A DNA stretch of 64,000 bases from Piezodorus guildinii (GCA_023052935.1 CM041294.1:15754635-15818634); one strand, 5' to 3'; shown: positions 22,975 to 35,734, numbered from the stretch's first letter. Made by a program: numbers and translations. Notes: generated by a model from the sequence alone, not told the origin.

Positions 22975-23720
22975 TATAATTATAATTATAATAACCCGAA
23001 GGTTCGATGCCGATACCACCAAATGCCGCCTACACAGACTCGTCCTATGTTCACCGTTCAAACCCAAGCCCCCGAGATCAAGCCTTTCCGACGCCTACCA
23101 GTCGGATCAGCGAATACCAACTTTCCGCTCCTCATCGAGCTCAACAACTTAACTCGTCCATTTGAGTCTCCGCGATGCTATCAACTCAATTATATTCACA
23201 GGATACAAGTTCCGCGATTCCGCGTTGTACAACCTTCTAAACTCCCCAGTGGCCGCATCTCTCTTTGGACCAAATATTTTACGCAGTACCTTATTTTCGA
23301 AAACCTTAAGCCGTTGTTCATCCTTAAAAGTAAGCGGCCACGTTTCACATCCCTAATGAACCGTCGGAAGAATAATAGTTTTATAAATTCTAACCTTTAA
23401 GTTTTTAGATAGAAGCCGCGAACTAAGTAACTTAGCAACTGAATAATAACACGCATTTCCCACCTTTATCCTGGACTTTATTTCTTCCTGGATTTCATTT
23501 TTTCTTGTTATCATTGAACCTAAATACTTGAATTTCTCTACGTGTTCAAAAGTATGCCCTGATGCATCAATTTCACCATGATCGCCACCGTTTCGTCTTA
23601 TCGGTAATTAATTCGAGTCCTAATTCTTTACCGGTTTTTATTAACACACTTGTGTTTTGTTGTATGGTTTCTGTGTCTTCACCTAGCAGTACCAAATCAC
23701 CGGCATAGTTTCAATACTTA
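22975..23720 (-). mobile_element. RTE-like LINE fragment with mutated catalytic box
   Basis: Minus-strand copy of the same family: the catalytic region near 23690 reads YAGDLVLLGEDTE, so the first Asp of YADD is lost. Downstream on the minus strand, KVGNACYYSVAKLLSSRLL is recognisable, and the SASNLRV end lies near 23000. It ends in an (ATT)n-type tail at 22976-22998. Frameshifts and a deletion near 23080-23130 show it is dead. Confidence 0.88.
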
Positions 23721-24400
23721 GTGATGTTTATTTTCTTATTCAGAAATATATTAATGTATGCAAAATACATTAGACTTTCTAAATTTGATGTAACAATCAC
23801 ACAAAACATGAAATATAATAATTGTCGGGGTTATTGTATAAAATTAACTCAATAATCGTGACCTTATTACAATCATGAACTAATAAAATAAAATATAAAT
23901 CTCATTTTTAGTTACCTTATTGTTTATCACAATTCATTATCGATACAAAGATAAAGCATAGTTGAATTTCTGTAAAAACTTTTGTCATAAATCAAAATAT
24001 TGTTAACAAAATGGTTAATTATGGTCAACATACAACATACATTAATACTGTTTGTTACGTGTAGTCTGCAGAGTAAACTCCAGCTATCAGCTCACAGATA
24101 CAGAAAGTTGGCCACTAAATCAAGATTCGAATCGTCTCTGGAATAAGTTTCGGTCGCATCTTCAAGGTTCCTACAAACCTGTAGTCGCAGATCTATGCCC
24201 TCAAAATGAGTTTACGCATTTAGACAATAAAGAGGGAAATAGTTTTTATTTTTATTTAAGAATTCTTAATTTTACATTATATTTTAGCTAATTACAATGC
24301 GACATTAATAATCTATTTGAAATATAAAAATACTCGATATTGGACCGAGATAAGTACTCATTATTTGATCATTTTATGCTTTATGGGGTTAATATAAGGG
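23721..24400. other. AT-rich presumed intron, nothing recognised
   Basis: The 79-codon frame at 24052-24291 has no domain, splice context or repeat match. Confidence 0.4.
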
Positions 24401-24404
24401 CACA

Positions 24405-24995
24405 TATAAGAAGCAAAATGTTCGGCTTGGTCATAAAGAAGCCAAGACAAAATACTTAAGAATAGGACCAGCAGACGCAGAGACAGGATTTTTCGAAGTC
24501 GTACAGGTTTGAGAGAGTACAAAGTTTCGTTTATCTCGGAAATAAACTCTCAAAACGATCTATCCCAGGAGATCAACCGAAGAATTGCTGCAGCCAATGG
24601 GACCTATTTCGGGCTAGCAAAATTCTTTAAAAGTAGGCACCTCTCAAACAAGACTAAGATAGGTTTATATAAGACTCTGGTCAGTCCGGTTCTTATACAC
24701 GGATCAGAGGCCTGCTCCAGACCACATGCTCCTGTGCCCATTCAGGAAACACGAATCCTACAGTGGAATCCATCGCCTATTCGTAAAGCTTTATCATTGA
24801 CCACTTTCAAGCATAAATTATTTCTCCACCTTCTAAACTATCAATCTCCTCAATATATGTAATATTTAAAACAATAAATGAAGCTAGTTGTTGATAGGAA
24901 ATCTGATCCATCTTGTATTGAAGTCTTAAAATACCACATTAATATAATATATTTTTTTATCCTTAAGAGACTATTACATCCCAGGATAAAATTGA
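24405..24995 (+). mobile_element. Composite LINE fragment: endonuclease-RT piece joined to CR1-like 3' end
   Basis: 24509-24720 encodes QEINRRIAAANGTYFGLAKF and KTKIGLYKTLVSPVLIHG, typical of the region after the RT domain in endonuclease-RT LINEs. From about 24722 the frame changes to TTFKHKLFLHLLNYQ, the C-terminal end of CR1-like elements, and finishes with a degraded 3' hairpin tail near 24952-24982. Either two fragments abut or the source was a chimera. Confidence 0.65.
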
Positions 24996-25084
24996 TTTTC
25001 ATTTTATAATAGTTTTATGATACATTGATCAATTCATCTATTCAATCAATTTATTTTATAATCCATACCCTAGGGTATGAATAC

Positions 25085-25235
25085 CCTCCTGGGGTAGACC
25101 CAGCCTCTTTAAAGTGGGCACCCGAAATTTGGGAAGAACCTGGTGGCTGAGCGTGATCAAGGCCTAATCACCTCATTGCACGGCCGTTGGCCTAGAAACA
25201 GTATGATCTCTATATGTACCGGTGAAAAAAAGTAA
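25085..25235 (+). mobile_element. SINE type C, 5'-truncated copy
   Basis: The block ACCTGGTGGCTGAGCGTGAT ... CATTGCACGGCCGTTGG ... AGTATGATCTCTATATG at 25139-25220 matches 35929-36006, where a tRNA-like head is attached. Here the head is missing. Confidence 0.6.
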
Positions 25236-25920
25236 GAAATCGGCACTTCTGATGATATAGAGAAAATTGGTGTGATAAAATCCTCTCCACCCCATAGCTA
25301 ACTCCGAAGCAGTCGGCGACACATCTCCAAGGCGTGAGGCTATAAAGAGATAAAATTAATAAGAAAACAAAGAAAAAATACGATATTACTTTAGAGAAGA
25401 AAAGAAACAAACAAAAAGAAAAAAGAAGGATCTAAGATCAGGAAGCAGTAAGAGGAGAAAAAAAGGCTATAAAGGAAGACTTAGTGGATGGAGGGTAGTG
25501 GTCCCCAGGGGTGGAGTTAGACAATTAAAAATAAAATCTCGCCCCTTCCCCTCGGCTCCGTACACGACATTCCAATTTCCAGGACCCTCCGGCCCGCGGC
25601 CCAAATGGTAATTAATGCATTAATTTTTAGGGGTCTTTCAAGGATCATCCATTCATCCTCAGCCCTCTGCCTTTTAATTTGTGTTTCCTCCGTCAGGGCC
25701 GGGCCGGACAAGGACATATGATCTGGGGGCCTTTTTTTCACACCTCTCATACTGTAGGGACCTGAGGCCTTTATTGATATTGTTAACAGCATTTTTGTGG
25801 ATTCAAAATCCCTGCATGCCACAATAACGCTGTTCTGAGATTTTAATTTAGTTAAAGATATTTTATATTTAATTAATCTAAATACTTTGCCTTATTCATA
25901 AAGGATCATTAGCGCATTAA
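25236..25920. other. Presumed intron with GC-richer island at 25500-25840
   Basis: The island contains the TAAT-rich word TTAATGCATTAA near 25611 inside GC-rich, apparently single-copy sequence. The 101-codon minus frame across it has no recognisable domain. A regulatory role is inference. Confidence 0.35.
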
Positions 25921-25924
25921 TTTA

Positions 25925-27020
25925 TTTATTTTTTTTAATTCATTTGTTGAAATTTACAACTGTACAATTTACCTAGTACAATAAGTAGATGTGCTAAAAA
26001 CAGACAATTGGCTTGAAAAAGAGAAAGATATGAGAAGAATCTACCCAGCGGTAGCTCTTCAATATTTATTTGTTCAGCAGGTCTCGAGGCCACCGTCTTT
26101 TCAGACGCCTCGGAGGATAATCGGGAATATATGTCAATGAGAGGATGAGGACAAGCGGGTTTGTATGGGCGGGTAATTTGGAATGAAAGGAGGTGTATCT
26201 TTTTTGAGCGATTTCTGTTACTAGTGGGATATTCAGGTCTCTATGGATGAGTTTGTTGGTAACAAAGTAAGGAGCGTCTAGGATTTGACGAAGGATTTTG
26301 GATTGCAAGGATTGGATACAGGAGGAATTCGATGGTTTAGTGGAGCCCCATAGCTCTATACCATAAGTCCAGATAGGTCTAATAATGGTTGTGTAAATGA
26401 GTTTTTTGAAGTAAAGAGGGAGTTTTGATCGTTTGTCAAGTGAGTGTTTTAATAGTCGATATCTACGAGCAGTTTCTTGTCGTTTAAGTCTTGTATGAGG
26501 ATTTCATGTAAGACGTTTGTCAAGATGAAGTTCAAGGTATCGTATGTGTTCTACAGTGATGAGTGGGGTATGATTGAAGGAAACAACTGGACAGAAATTC
26601 ATAAGTTTACGGCGTAGAGTGAAGGTGATTTTGAGGGATTTATTAGGATTAATTTTGATTCTCCAATTGTGACACCATTCTGCAATGGCGGATAAATAGT
26701 TCTGTAGCAATTGGGAAGCAACAATAGGATCATTATTTACGGATAGCACACATGTGTCATCAGCCTAAGTAGAGAGGAAAGTGCTTGGATGTATAGGGAT
26801 ATCAGCTGTATACACCGTGTAGAGGATTGGGCCTAGGATACTACCTTGAGGTTCACCGGCTGACGGAGTAGGGGTAGGAGAGGTTGTGATCAACTTTAAA
26901 GGTTCTACCTGTAAGGTAGGAGCGGATTATTAGGAAATATGTCGGAGAAAGGAATGTGCGGAGTTTGTAGAGCAGTCCTGGATGCCGGCGTATTAAATTA
27001 AAATTTAGTATTCCCTTTAT
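25925..27020 (-). mobile_element. Jockey-like LINE fragment including RT palm region
   Basis: Minus strand, 5' to 3' of the element: GEPQGSILGPILYTVYTADI (RT box 4) near 26860-26800; then stop-ADDTCVLSVNND near 26770, the catalytic YADD box with a TAG in place of its first residue; WCHNWRIKINPNKSLKITF; LHLDKRLT; APYFVTNKLIHRDL; and RRLKRRWPRDLLNK stop at 26066. The 3' UTR extends to a T-rich tail at 25925-25940. Broken by stops and frameshifts. Confidence 0.9.
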
Positions 27021-28425
27021 TTTAGACCTTATTCCTTCCAAATTCCATCGGAGTCTTATTCATACCCTAATCCTCTAGCTCAATCACTATCAATCTATCA
27101 ATTCCAGCCATCCCTACAAGCCTCCTCGAAGGTTGAAAGGCAGTGACCCCGACACCTATTGTTAACATTTATATTGGAGATCTGGCACTGGCTAGATTCT
27201 CCACTCAAGTTCAGTATGTTTGTGCCTGTTATACAGGTATGTATGCTTTTTAAAGTTCATTAGCTTTCACACTTTGTACATTAAAATATTACTAATTTAG
27301 TAATATTTTAATGTACTAATTAGGACATATCGTAATATTACTTTTATTACAATGTTTTGATAAAAAAAAAAAAAATTATAAAAATAATGCTCTGTTGATG
27401 AAGATTTTATGTTGTTCCCTTTAAGAAAAAGCTTTGAATGGTTTTCACCCAGTCATTTAAGAGAGTAACTACGCTAATTTTGAAAAGGTCTTACTATCAT
27501 TTTCTAGATATATTTATTTTAATAGAGATGTGAATTTAATAAATATATTCTCTGAACGATATTTCAGTTCCACTATATTTCGGTTTCAAGTATGATGGTG
27601 TGTGTTATTTTATATTTCTTGCCTGAAAGAAAACTGTTATATGAAAGTTCTGATTCTCTAGAATAGGAAATAATTCTTTTATCGAGATCAAAACAATATT
27701 TTTCAGCCCTTTTTGAAATATTTGTATGTACGTTTGTTCATAAAATACGAATAGATATTCCTTAAAATTTTTTTTTCTAAACTATGGTGATGTCTTCTTG
27801 ATTTTCGGATTCAAATTATTGTTTATAGTAGTTACATCACAAAAAAGATGTTTTTATTTAATTTTGAATATATTTTTATCATGATTTTTATCTGTCTTGA
27901 TCTGTTGGTTATGTCCTCTGAATATCATGGAATTTCAATATCGATATGATGGTTATGGAATACTCTATTCTGAATTATAGCGAGAATTGGGAATGATAGC
28001 GAATTAAAAAAGCTTAAAAAAAGAAAGATATATGAGGTATTGGTATAAAAAATCGATGGAATAACTTTTGTAGCTTATACTTAAATTTAAACTTTGACTG
28101 TTGATAATCTCTTTTCAGTGAGATAATGATGTGCACTAACCTTATACAAAAGTTAACTAATCTATATCAAATTCACTATGTAAAACAATACAATATTTGA
28201 GATTCAGAACGATGAGGTATGCATTAAAATGTTGTTTTTTTTTTAAGCCGATGGTGATGTTTTCTTGATTTCCGTATTCAATTTTTTTTTTTTTTTATAG
28301 CTCGAACGAGTTTTTTTTTTTTTGTTTATTTTGATTTTCATCAAATTTGGCCATACTTTTACTATTCATCTTGTCTTTAATATCGTTGGTAGTCTACTCA
28401 GGCTCTGAAAAGAAAATATTATTAT
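27021..28425. other. AT-rich presumed intron with a diverged local repeat
   Basis: Similar blocks occur around 27781-27850 and 28240-28320 (GGTGATGT.TTCTTGATTT followed by a TATT-rich run), indicating an old local duplication. No exon or transposon is recognised. Confidence 0.4.
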
Positions 28426-28427
28426 AA

Positions 28428-29290
28428 TTTTTTTTTTTTTTTTTATTGTAATATATTACAATTTGTTTCTATATAAACATTATTAATAGGGATATATGAT
28501 CCCATTTACACAATATATACCGTATACAATGATAAAGTCAAATTAAATAAAATATAATATATATACAAAATAAGAAAACAAACAACAACCTATAATTGAG
28601 ATATATAGGTTATATCTATATAATTAAATAATAATAAATATAAAAACTAAAGAAATCAAAACATTAACCTATAATTGAGATAAATAAAAGTTTGCAAATA
28701 AACAAACATCATACAAACAAACATAACTATATACAAAATATACAAGCGCTATAGGGACCCCAGACTGGGAAAAAGCGGAATCCAAGAGATCCTAGCATCT
28801 CGCTCTCAGCCGCGTCACTGGTGTGACTCAGTGGAGGCCGAACTAGGGCGCAATAGCCACAAACATACATTACATGAGTGGAAGATCTGACCTGTGTCAG
28901 AACTCCAATTTAAACGTTTACAATACGTCTCGCGGCCACTGCCGTTTCAATCTTCGAGGATTGTAGGGATGGGTGGTACTGGATAGGGATTGTGCTAGAG
29001 GGTTAGGATGATGTCTAAGGTGAAATTTGGATGGTACCAGGTCTAAAATAAACGGAATTTTAAGGTCGTGGTGTAGGGTACAGTTGGTGACGTAATAAGG
29101 AGCATTAACTATTGTTCGGAGGACTTGGGATTGGAAGGATTGGATGCGTTTGATGTTAGAATGTTCAGCTGTCCCCCACAGTTTAAGTCCGTAGGTCCAT
29201 ATTGGTTTCAGTACTGTCTTGTATATTAGTAATTTTTGTCAACTGTAAGATGAGATTTTCTGTTTAGTAGTCTGTATAACTGGCCGAAAA
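28428..29290 (-). mobile_element. Jockey-like LINE 3' fragment with long 3' UTR
   Basis: A T-run at 28427-28444 marks the tail. The 3' UTR (to about 28900) matches the solitary copy at 3961-4350. The coding end lies at about 28925-29260 on the minus strand: a QSLQSQVL-like segment, VNAPYYVTN, RRLKRQWPRD. Several frameshifts are present. Confidence 0.8.
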
Positions 29291-30070
29291 TCTGCGGTTG
29301 AGTTCTTTTCTATTATTATAAAATAAAATTGAAGTAGTTTATTTTCACAACAAAATGGCTATTTTTGTTAGACGTATCAACTCGAAAATCTTTATCACAA
29401 AAATGGTATAATTTATACATTTTGTGTATATTATTCTTGTGCCTTGATATTGCTGTTGTTCTGATTCAACTGAAAAAAAATTACAATGTACCTGTTAAAG
29501 TTGAACGAATATGGAGACTGCTTTTTCTTGTACAACTTTTAATATTTACTAACGTTGTTGTTTATCTTGTTTTTCCTTCACCATACATGGTTTATCTATT
29601 AAATCCCATTAAAAAGATCATTAATTTATTATTCATATTTTATTTTTTTAAATCTCTAATGAAAAAATAAAATTTTGGTTTAACGAAAGCCGTTTGAGAC
29701 ACTTTCTAAGATGTATCTCAAGGCTATGTCCTGAGCCCCCTCCTCTCATGCCAGTACGCACTGGCGAGAAGACCCCCTCCACAGCTCGCAGCTGACGGAG
29801 TGCTCAGTTCTAATGAGGGCTTAGCCTAAGTCCGGGGTTGGCTGACAGAGTGCGCTAATAGCGGCGATAACTCACACACGTTAGGGAGGCCCCCTCTTAC
29901 CAACCTCGCAGGGTGTAGATCGTCCTTCAAGCCTTCTTGAAAGCAGTCATTATTACCTGAGGAATTATATTTCTGTTTATAGTGTGGATGTTATGATTCA
30001 GTACAGCTATGAGAATGGATTGGCCAAATGGTGAGTTATATTTAATTTTTGTTTTAATCAGTATTCTAGT
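29291..30070. other. Presumed intron with GC-richer island at 29690-29960
   Basis: The island has CTGACGGAGTG/CTGACAGAGTG words repeated about 60 bases apart (near 29792 and 29848). A 101-codon hydrophobic frame at 29365-29670 is T-rich and probably chance. Confidence 0.35.
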
Positions 30071-30076
30071 ACATTT

Positions 30077-30920
30077 TTACTTTCACTTACTATATATAGT
30101 AAGGGAAAGTAATGCGATCGTGAAAATTTTCGAATTCCAGTTTTCAGCGGAAATACACGTTTTAGGGTCTCCTGAGTCCTTATAACCAAGACCCATAAAA
30201 AGGTCTGTGTGTGTGTGTTCCGTGGGTTTGTAGTAAGTCCAGCACGAAAACGAAAAGTTATACGAAAATGAAATTTCATATTTGAGACAACTATACGCCC
30301 GAGATGTTACAGCAACTTTTTCATCAAAATCGACCAGAAGAGTCAATTTGTACCATACATTTTGCACCTTTTACGACTTTCTCAAAAACGATTTTGATTA
30401 AACTCGCTATATCCATGTAGAATTTAATGGGCTTTAATATCATGTAGTTTTCATTCTGATTAAAATGTTCTGACAGGGCTTAAATGCCGATATTTTAAAT
30501 ATTCTTCCTCTAAACTAACTTTAATTTTGTACATTCTGAAAGATTAACCATATCATCTTAAAGACATTGATGAAGGACGGCTCAATGTACTAAGTTGGAC
30601 GAATTTGATGACCGACGAAAAGATAAAAGAGCAAAACTACTTTTTTAAATGTAATTTTTGTTTTTTTTATAATAAGAACAGTTATGTAAAACTATTATCT
30701 GATACCAAAAGTTTGAAAAGGTAATATAAAATGAAGAATAGGGAATAAACTTATCACTGATTAACAATTTAATATAGTTACATTATTTAATCTAAATCAT
30801 ATAGTTCCAACGAAATGAAATCACGTTTTATTAAAATCAACTTAGTTATTTTTTAAACTGAAGTATATTTAACAGTTTTTAAATTAATTTTAAAAGTCGT
30901 GTGTTGCTCACACCAGATTT
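30077..30920 (-). mobile_element. Palindromic-end element, minus-strand copy
   Basis: The palindromic end is at 30079-30110: ACTTTCACTTAC, then ACTATATATAGT, then AAGGGAAAGT. The opposite end reads AGTCGTGTGTTGCTCACACC at 30895-30914, the reverse of the family start. It lacks the second subterminal 12-mer and any coding frame. Confidence 0.65.
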
Positions 30921-31790
30921 TTCGTTTTGATATGTTCTATACAAGTTAACTAAACCAGGGATCTTATCAACCACATCAGTGAAGAAGTATTCACTCACAA
31001 GAGGCCATTTATTGCTTTCTTAAATAACCTTTAAGTCTCTCTAACAACCTTACAACTATTAATTTTTGATTTCACAGGTTGTCTTTTAAACAATTTTACA
31101 TTTATAGATATTTAAAAATTATTATAATATAATTTTAGTTACAAAATATTGCGCTAGGCTTTACTAAGTTATATAATTGTATGATTATAATCAATATTCA
31201 GCCCGGTCTACATACAAAATACTATATAATTTGGTCGATTTTAAATGTATAATATATGAAAAATAAATTTTATAAGTTTGAATACAATCCTTAACAATAG
31301 AGATGAAACTAGAAAGATTTTTAAAGGAGTAAGAATTGATTATTGAATGAGGCAAGACTGTCAGAATATTGTTAATGACAATAAATATTCAATAGCTTAT
31401 AGTTTGCTTAGTAGTTTACTACGCTCTAATCATACACTAAATCCGGTTAAATTTGAATTTGCAGATTTATTTAAGATAGCTTTTAAGTTTTTAAATCGTC
31501 CGTAAGCAGTAGAAAGTTGTATAGTGAGTAGAATGTTTTATGTCATTGATGTAAATAATGGAGAGAAGGGGTGAGAGGTGACCACCTTGTGGTAACCCGA
31601 AAGATGAATTTAAGCTTTCATATTCAATTTATACTTTCTCGTAATTTGTAATATTGAATGATCTAGTTATATCTAAGGCTTTAGGTTTTTTTGTTTTTTT
31701 TTAATCCTAATATTTACCTTTCTTCACTGTGGCTTGGAGTTAGTAATAAATAAAATTCACAGATACAGCTCTAGTTTGTTTTTACCATAA
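30921..31790. other. AT-rich presumed intron, nothing recognised
   Basis: No frame, repeat match or RNA gene was identified. Confidence 0.4.
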
Positions 31791-31795
31791 AAATA

Positions 31796-32043
31796 TCTGT
31801 GGCGGTCGTGAAAAACTATATAACTCGAAATTACATCAAAAGTGAGTTAACTTCAGGTATCGCTCGCTCCCTCAGACCTTCTACGTCGTGTTAAATTGGT
31901 TAAAGAAATTTCTAGGTGGAAGAAATTTCAGGTGGAAAGAAAGCTGTAATTAATAACTCTATTTGGGTATTACGTAAAGTTTAAGTCGATCACCTGTAAA
32001 ATGAAATGTTTTGACTTTACCACTTATTCACGACCACCACAGA
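31796..32043. mobile_element. Small TIR element (MITE), TA target duplication
   Basis: TCTGTGGCGGTCGTGAA at the left end is mirrored by TCTGTGGTGGTCGTGAA (reverse complement) at the right, one mismatch in 17, and both ends are flanked by TA (31794-31795, 32044-32045). It is 248 bp with no coding capacity. A TA duplication suits the Tc1/mariner group but is weak in AT-rich DNA. Confidence 0.75.
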
Positions 32044-32317
32044 TATATCATATTATCTATTACAATCTAGTACATAGGTAGTATATGTTTTAATTTCAAG
32101 CAATGCTTTGATAAATAGTGATTGATCAATTGTGAAGTGGTCTATGCTGCCAGTAAAGTATCAAGAGCATTTTTTTCATTTTCAATTTTAATTTACTATA
32201 ATAGTAATATGGCTTTATATTTTTTATTGTATTAATAGTTATTATATTTGATTAATCCTCAAAAACTTTTTTATTTATTTGAATATATAATTAAAAAATT
32301 TAAGTGAAATATAAAAA

Positions 32318-32550
32318 AGGCATGAAACACATGTAGAGAAGCTGCCCAATGGAAGCACTCTAAAAATATTCTAAACTAGAAGGTCTCGGGGCCATCTCCT
32401 TTTCAGACACCTCGGAGGATTGTCAGGAAGTGAAGAGGAAGAAATGATGGAATCTAGAGGATTAGGGTGGGAATGGAGTTTGTAATGAAAGTAATGGTTT
32501 CTAGATAGGATAAAATCAGCAACATACGGAACACTACGGTCTTTCCAAAA
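32318..32550 (-). mobile_element. Jockey-like LINE 3' fragment
   Basis: CTAGAAGGTCTCGGGGCCAT ... CCTCGGAGGATTGTCAGG at 32376-32428 is the minus-strand version of the RRLKRRWPRDLL end and matches 20240-20290 and 62410-62450. Confidence 0.75.
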
Positions 32551-32912
32551 ACTTGATTTTTTTTTACTTCATAGTTGTCCGACAAACTTCTGCTCGTTTC
32601 ACTATCATTGTTTATCTAATATGAAGAGGAATAGAAAAGATCTGTGGAATAAAGAAATAAAAATACCTTTAGGTGTCATTAACATGTTAAAAATTGTAGT
32701 GCTGTGACTCCTAGGAATAATATTGTAATGACTTTGGTTTTAATGTCTTATTATCTTATAGACTCTATATTACATACTCAGGCAGTATTATAGAACCTTT
32801 ATCAATACTTCACAAAAAAAACAAAATACACTCATCATATCGGAATATCGGAGTATTTTTTTTAACAAAACGGAAATGTAAAGTTAACATTGTAAACACC
32901 TAGTATGTAAAC

Positions 32913-33003
<91 letters not shown>

Positions 33004-33090
33004 TTATCGAAAAATAAAATTATTCTTAGGAATAAGATTAAAATGTTTCTCAAGAAAGGTGTTCATGTCAGTTCCGAATTGGCTACAGCC
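32551..33090. other. Presumed intron with long (TA)n-(T)n tract
   Basis: A (TA)n microsatellite at about 32915-32986 runs into a T-run to 33006. The blocks either side (32863-32900 and 33005-33098) recur near 34880-35110, the first in opposite orientation. Confidence 0.6.
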
Positions 33091-33094
33091 GAAG

Positions 33095-33568
33095 TTTACA
33101 AACCATACAACTAAATACAAGTGTGTTAATAAAAACCGGTAAAGAATTAGGACTCGAATTAATTACCGATAAGACGAAACGGTGGCGATCTTGGTGATAT
33201 TGATATATCAGGGCATACTTTTGAACACGTAGAGAAATTCAAGTATTTAGGTTCAATGATAACAAGAAAAAATGAAACCCAGGAAGAAATGAAGTCCCGA
33301 TTAAAGGTGGGAAATGCGTGTTATTATTCAGTTGCTAAGTTACTTAGTTCGCGGCTTCTATCTAAAAACTTGAAGGTTAGAATTTATAAAACTATTATTC
33401 TTCCAACGGTTCTTTACGGATGTGAAACGTGGCAGCTTATTTTGAAGGATGAACAAAGGCTTAAGGTTTTCGAAAATAAGGTACTGCGTAAAATATTTGG
33501 TCCGAAGAGAGATGAGGCCACTGGGGTGTTTAAAAGGTTGCACAACGCGGAATTGCGAATTATATAAT
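33095..33568 (+). mobile_element. RTE-like LINE fragment
   Basis: The frame at 33256-33567 encodes MITRKNETQEEMKS, KVGNACYYSVAKLLSSRLL, YGCETWQLILKDEQRL and VLRKIFGPKRDEATGVF, then breaks at 33557, where the homologous copy at 21760 continues. It is truncated at both ends. It is the only copy with an uninterrupted frame through this region. Confidence 0.88.
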
Positions 33569-34180
33569 AATTGAGAAATTATATTATTATATTTGTTAAA
33601 TTAGGCTGTTGACTAATCTTAAAAAAATATATTTATAACAGTCCTTATACCATATTTTATAGACTAATGATGATAAATATCATTTGAATTAATTTTTAAT
33701 ATCTATTAAGTCTGGTTGATTGATATAACTTCATACGTAAAATAATTCGATGTTTTCTGAATATCCTATATTTTCGGCCATTAAAAAAGTAAGCTGTTAA
33801 AAAAAAAAAGAAGTTTTTAAACGGTTCCGCAAGAAAGATTATGCAACTTCCTTGAACTAACTTTCTTGAACTTGAAAGTTTCTACTTTTTATTAATTCTT
33901 CAGAACTAAGTCCAAAGTTCTAAACTAGAAGTTTCTCATCCTAATCAGCACACAATTGATTTTTATTCCGCTTGATTGCTATTCAAATAAGTGTATACTC
34001 AATTGATTAAAAAAAAAAAAAAAAAATTATAAACCCGATTTCAAGCGATAAATTTATTCGATCAATTAACAAATCAAATTTAAGGTTTCTGGTTTGTTTT
34101 ATGATACGCTGATACGGCACTACAGGGAGAAGCAAAAGAAGAAGAAGTTTGTTTTATGAAGGATGTCTTTTGGTTTTATT
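33569..34180. other. AT-rich presumed intron, nothing recognised
   Basis: No exon or repeat match; an A-run lies at 34009-34026. Confidence 0.4.
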
Positions 34181-34188
34181 GTAAGGAA

Positions 34189-34537
34189 TAGGGGTGGGCA
34201 TAATCGAATGACGATTAGCGGATCATTCGATTATTTCAATCATTCGAATTAATCGGTTTGGAGAAACGCATGATCATTCGAATTGTAGAACACAATCGAG
34301 AGATTATAAGGAGCTAAAGAGCTCGGATAATCGAACGACATTTTTGTTTTTGTTTGTTTTTTGCTCATCACATAAATTATATACATTTCATGTAGGCTCA
34401 GCTCAGCCAGATTAGTCATCATACAGACGGGAATTGTGGCATATCCTCTCTCTGAATGCATATCAATCATTCGATTATTTAAATCATCAAAGTCCGATCG
34501 TCCGATTATGACGATCATTCGATTATGCCCACCCCTA
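34189..34537. mobile_element. hAT-type MITE, copy 1
   Basis: The termini TAGGGGTGGGCATAATCGAA and its reverse complement bound 349 bp without coding capacity. The 8-mer GTAAGGAA is duplicated exactly at 34181-34188 and 34538-34545. Eight-base duplications and GGGGTGGGCA-type ends are hallmarks of the hAT superfamily. A second copy lies at 53764. Confidence 0.93.
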
Positions 34538-35270
34538 GTAAGGAATTTGTTGAGATGTAAAGCAAAAAATGATCACTAATATAATTTTTATTAATTTGAT
34601 CCGGATACGAACCATTTTATTTACATATTATAAGAAATCCTTTTTTTTTTTTTCTTGGAATGTAAGTTTATCTGTGAGCTATTCATTTAGAATTTCTATA
34701 AATCGCCTCCCTCATTCAAGTCTTGGAGTTATGTTTTGTGTTTTCGACTGGATAATATTTTTTTTTCTTTCTGCCTTCCTCAATTTATACGGACTTATTA
34801 GTTGTGCTACTAATATACAAATAACATATCCAGAAAAAAAAATAAAAAATATCATTATTTATAGATTAATTTTTGAATACTAGGCGTTTACAATGTAAAC
34901 TTTACATTTCCGTTTTGATAAATAAAATGCTCCGATATTCTGATATTCTAACCCTCACCATTGATGAAATACATTCTACAAAAATCGCAAAAGACTTTTT
35001 TTTTTCAAGGATTTTTCGCGAGGCTGATCTAGTATTCTTACGAATAAGATTAAAATATTTCTCAAGAAAGGTGTTCATGTCAGTTACGACTTGGCTCTAG
35101 TCGAAGTTTGAGAATTGTTTGTATTGCTTATCTATTAAAGCTTCAAATTATTAACAATGATTTATTATTTCCAAATAACTATATTAGCATATAACAATTT
35201 ATATAGCTGTTTATAAGCAATTGACTAATATGAAAAGAGATAAATTAATCAAAGAAAAATGGCCAATCAC
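34538..35270. other. Presumed intron with a duplicated block
   Basis: 34880-35110 matches parts of 32863-33098, one block inverted and one direct (AAGAAAGGTGTTCATGTCAG in both). The short open frames here have no domains. Confidence 0.45.
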
Positions 35271-35271
35271 C

Positions 35272-35590
35272 ACTGCTAATTTAAAATGCTATATCTCCGC
35301 TATTTCTGCACACATTTCAATGATTCTCCATCTATAATACAGAAGGCGGACAGACGGAGTTATTTTATTCGTTATTTGGTTTTTAACTACCTATCTTGTA
35401 AAGTAAGACCTCGAATTTTGGTGGTAAGGGAGGACAAGTTTTTATTAAAAAGGATCTTTATTAAAAATAATTAATCAAAATTAGTCTAATGTGACATTAG
35501 GGGACAAATATACGTAAATATTTTTTTCTTTTGTTAAATACTGATAGGAATAAAAATTTAAACTAAAATGAACATATATTAAAATTGACA
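35272..35590 (+). repeat. Unclassified dispersed repeat, copy 1
   Basis: GCTATATCTCCGCTATTTCT near 35289 and the block to about 35560 are found inverted at 41985-43165, where a LINE is inserted in the middle. No TIR or coding part was resolved. Confidence 0.6.
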
Positions 35591-35734
35591 TTTATTTACT
35601 GTTGCAATCATAACTGACCAAATCGTCTCAATTGGAGCAGATTGTCGCTCAGCATAGGCCAATTTTAATAAGACTAAAACGTTTTTTGGAATCCTCTTTT
35701 AACGTATAAGATAACTTAGGGTTGGTACTTTGTT

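Noticed and set aside
29365..29670. 101-codon frame with three hydrophobic stretches
   Set aside because: T-rich composition alone gives Leu/Phe/Ile runs; no promoter, splice or repeat support.
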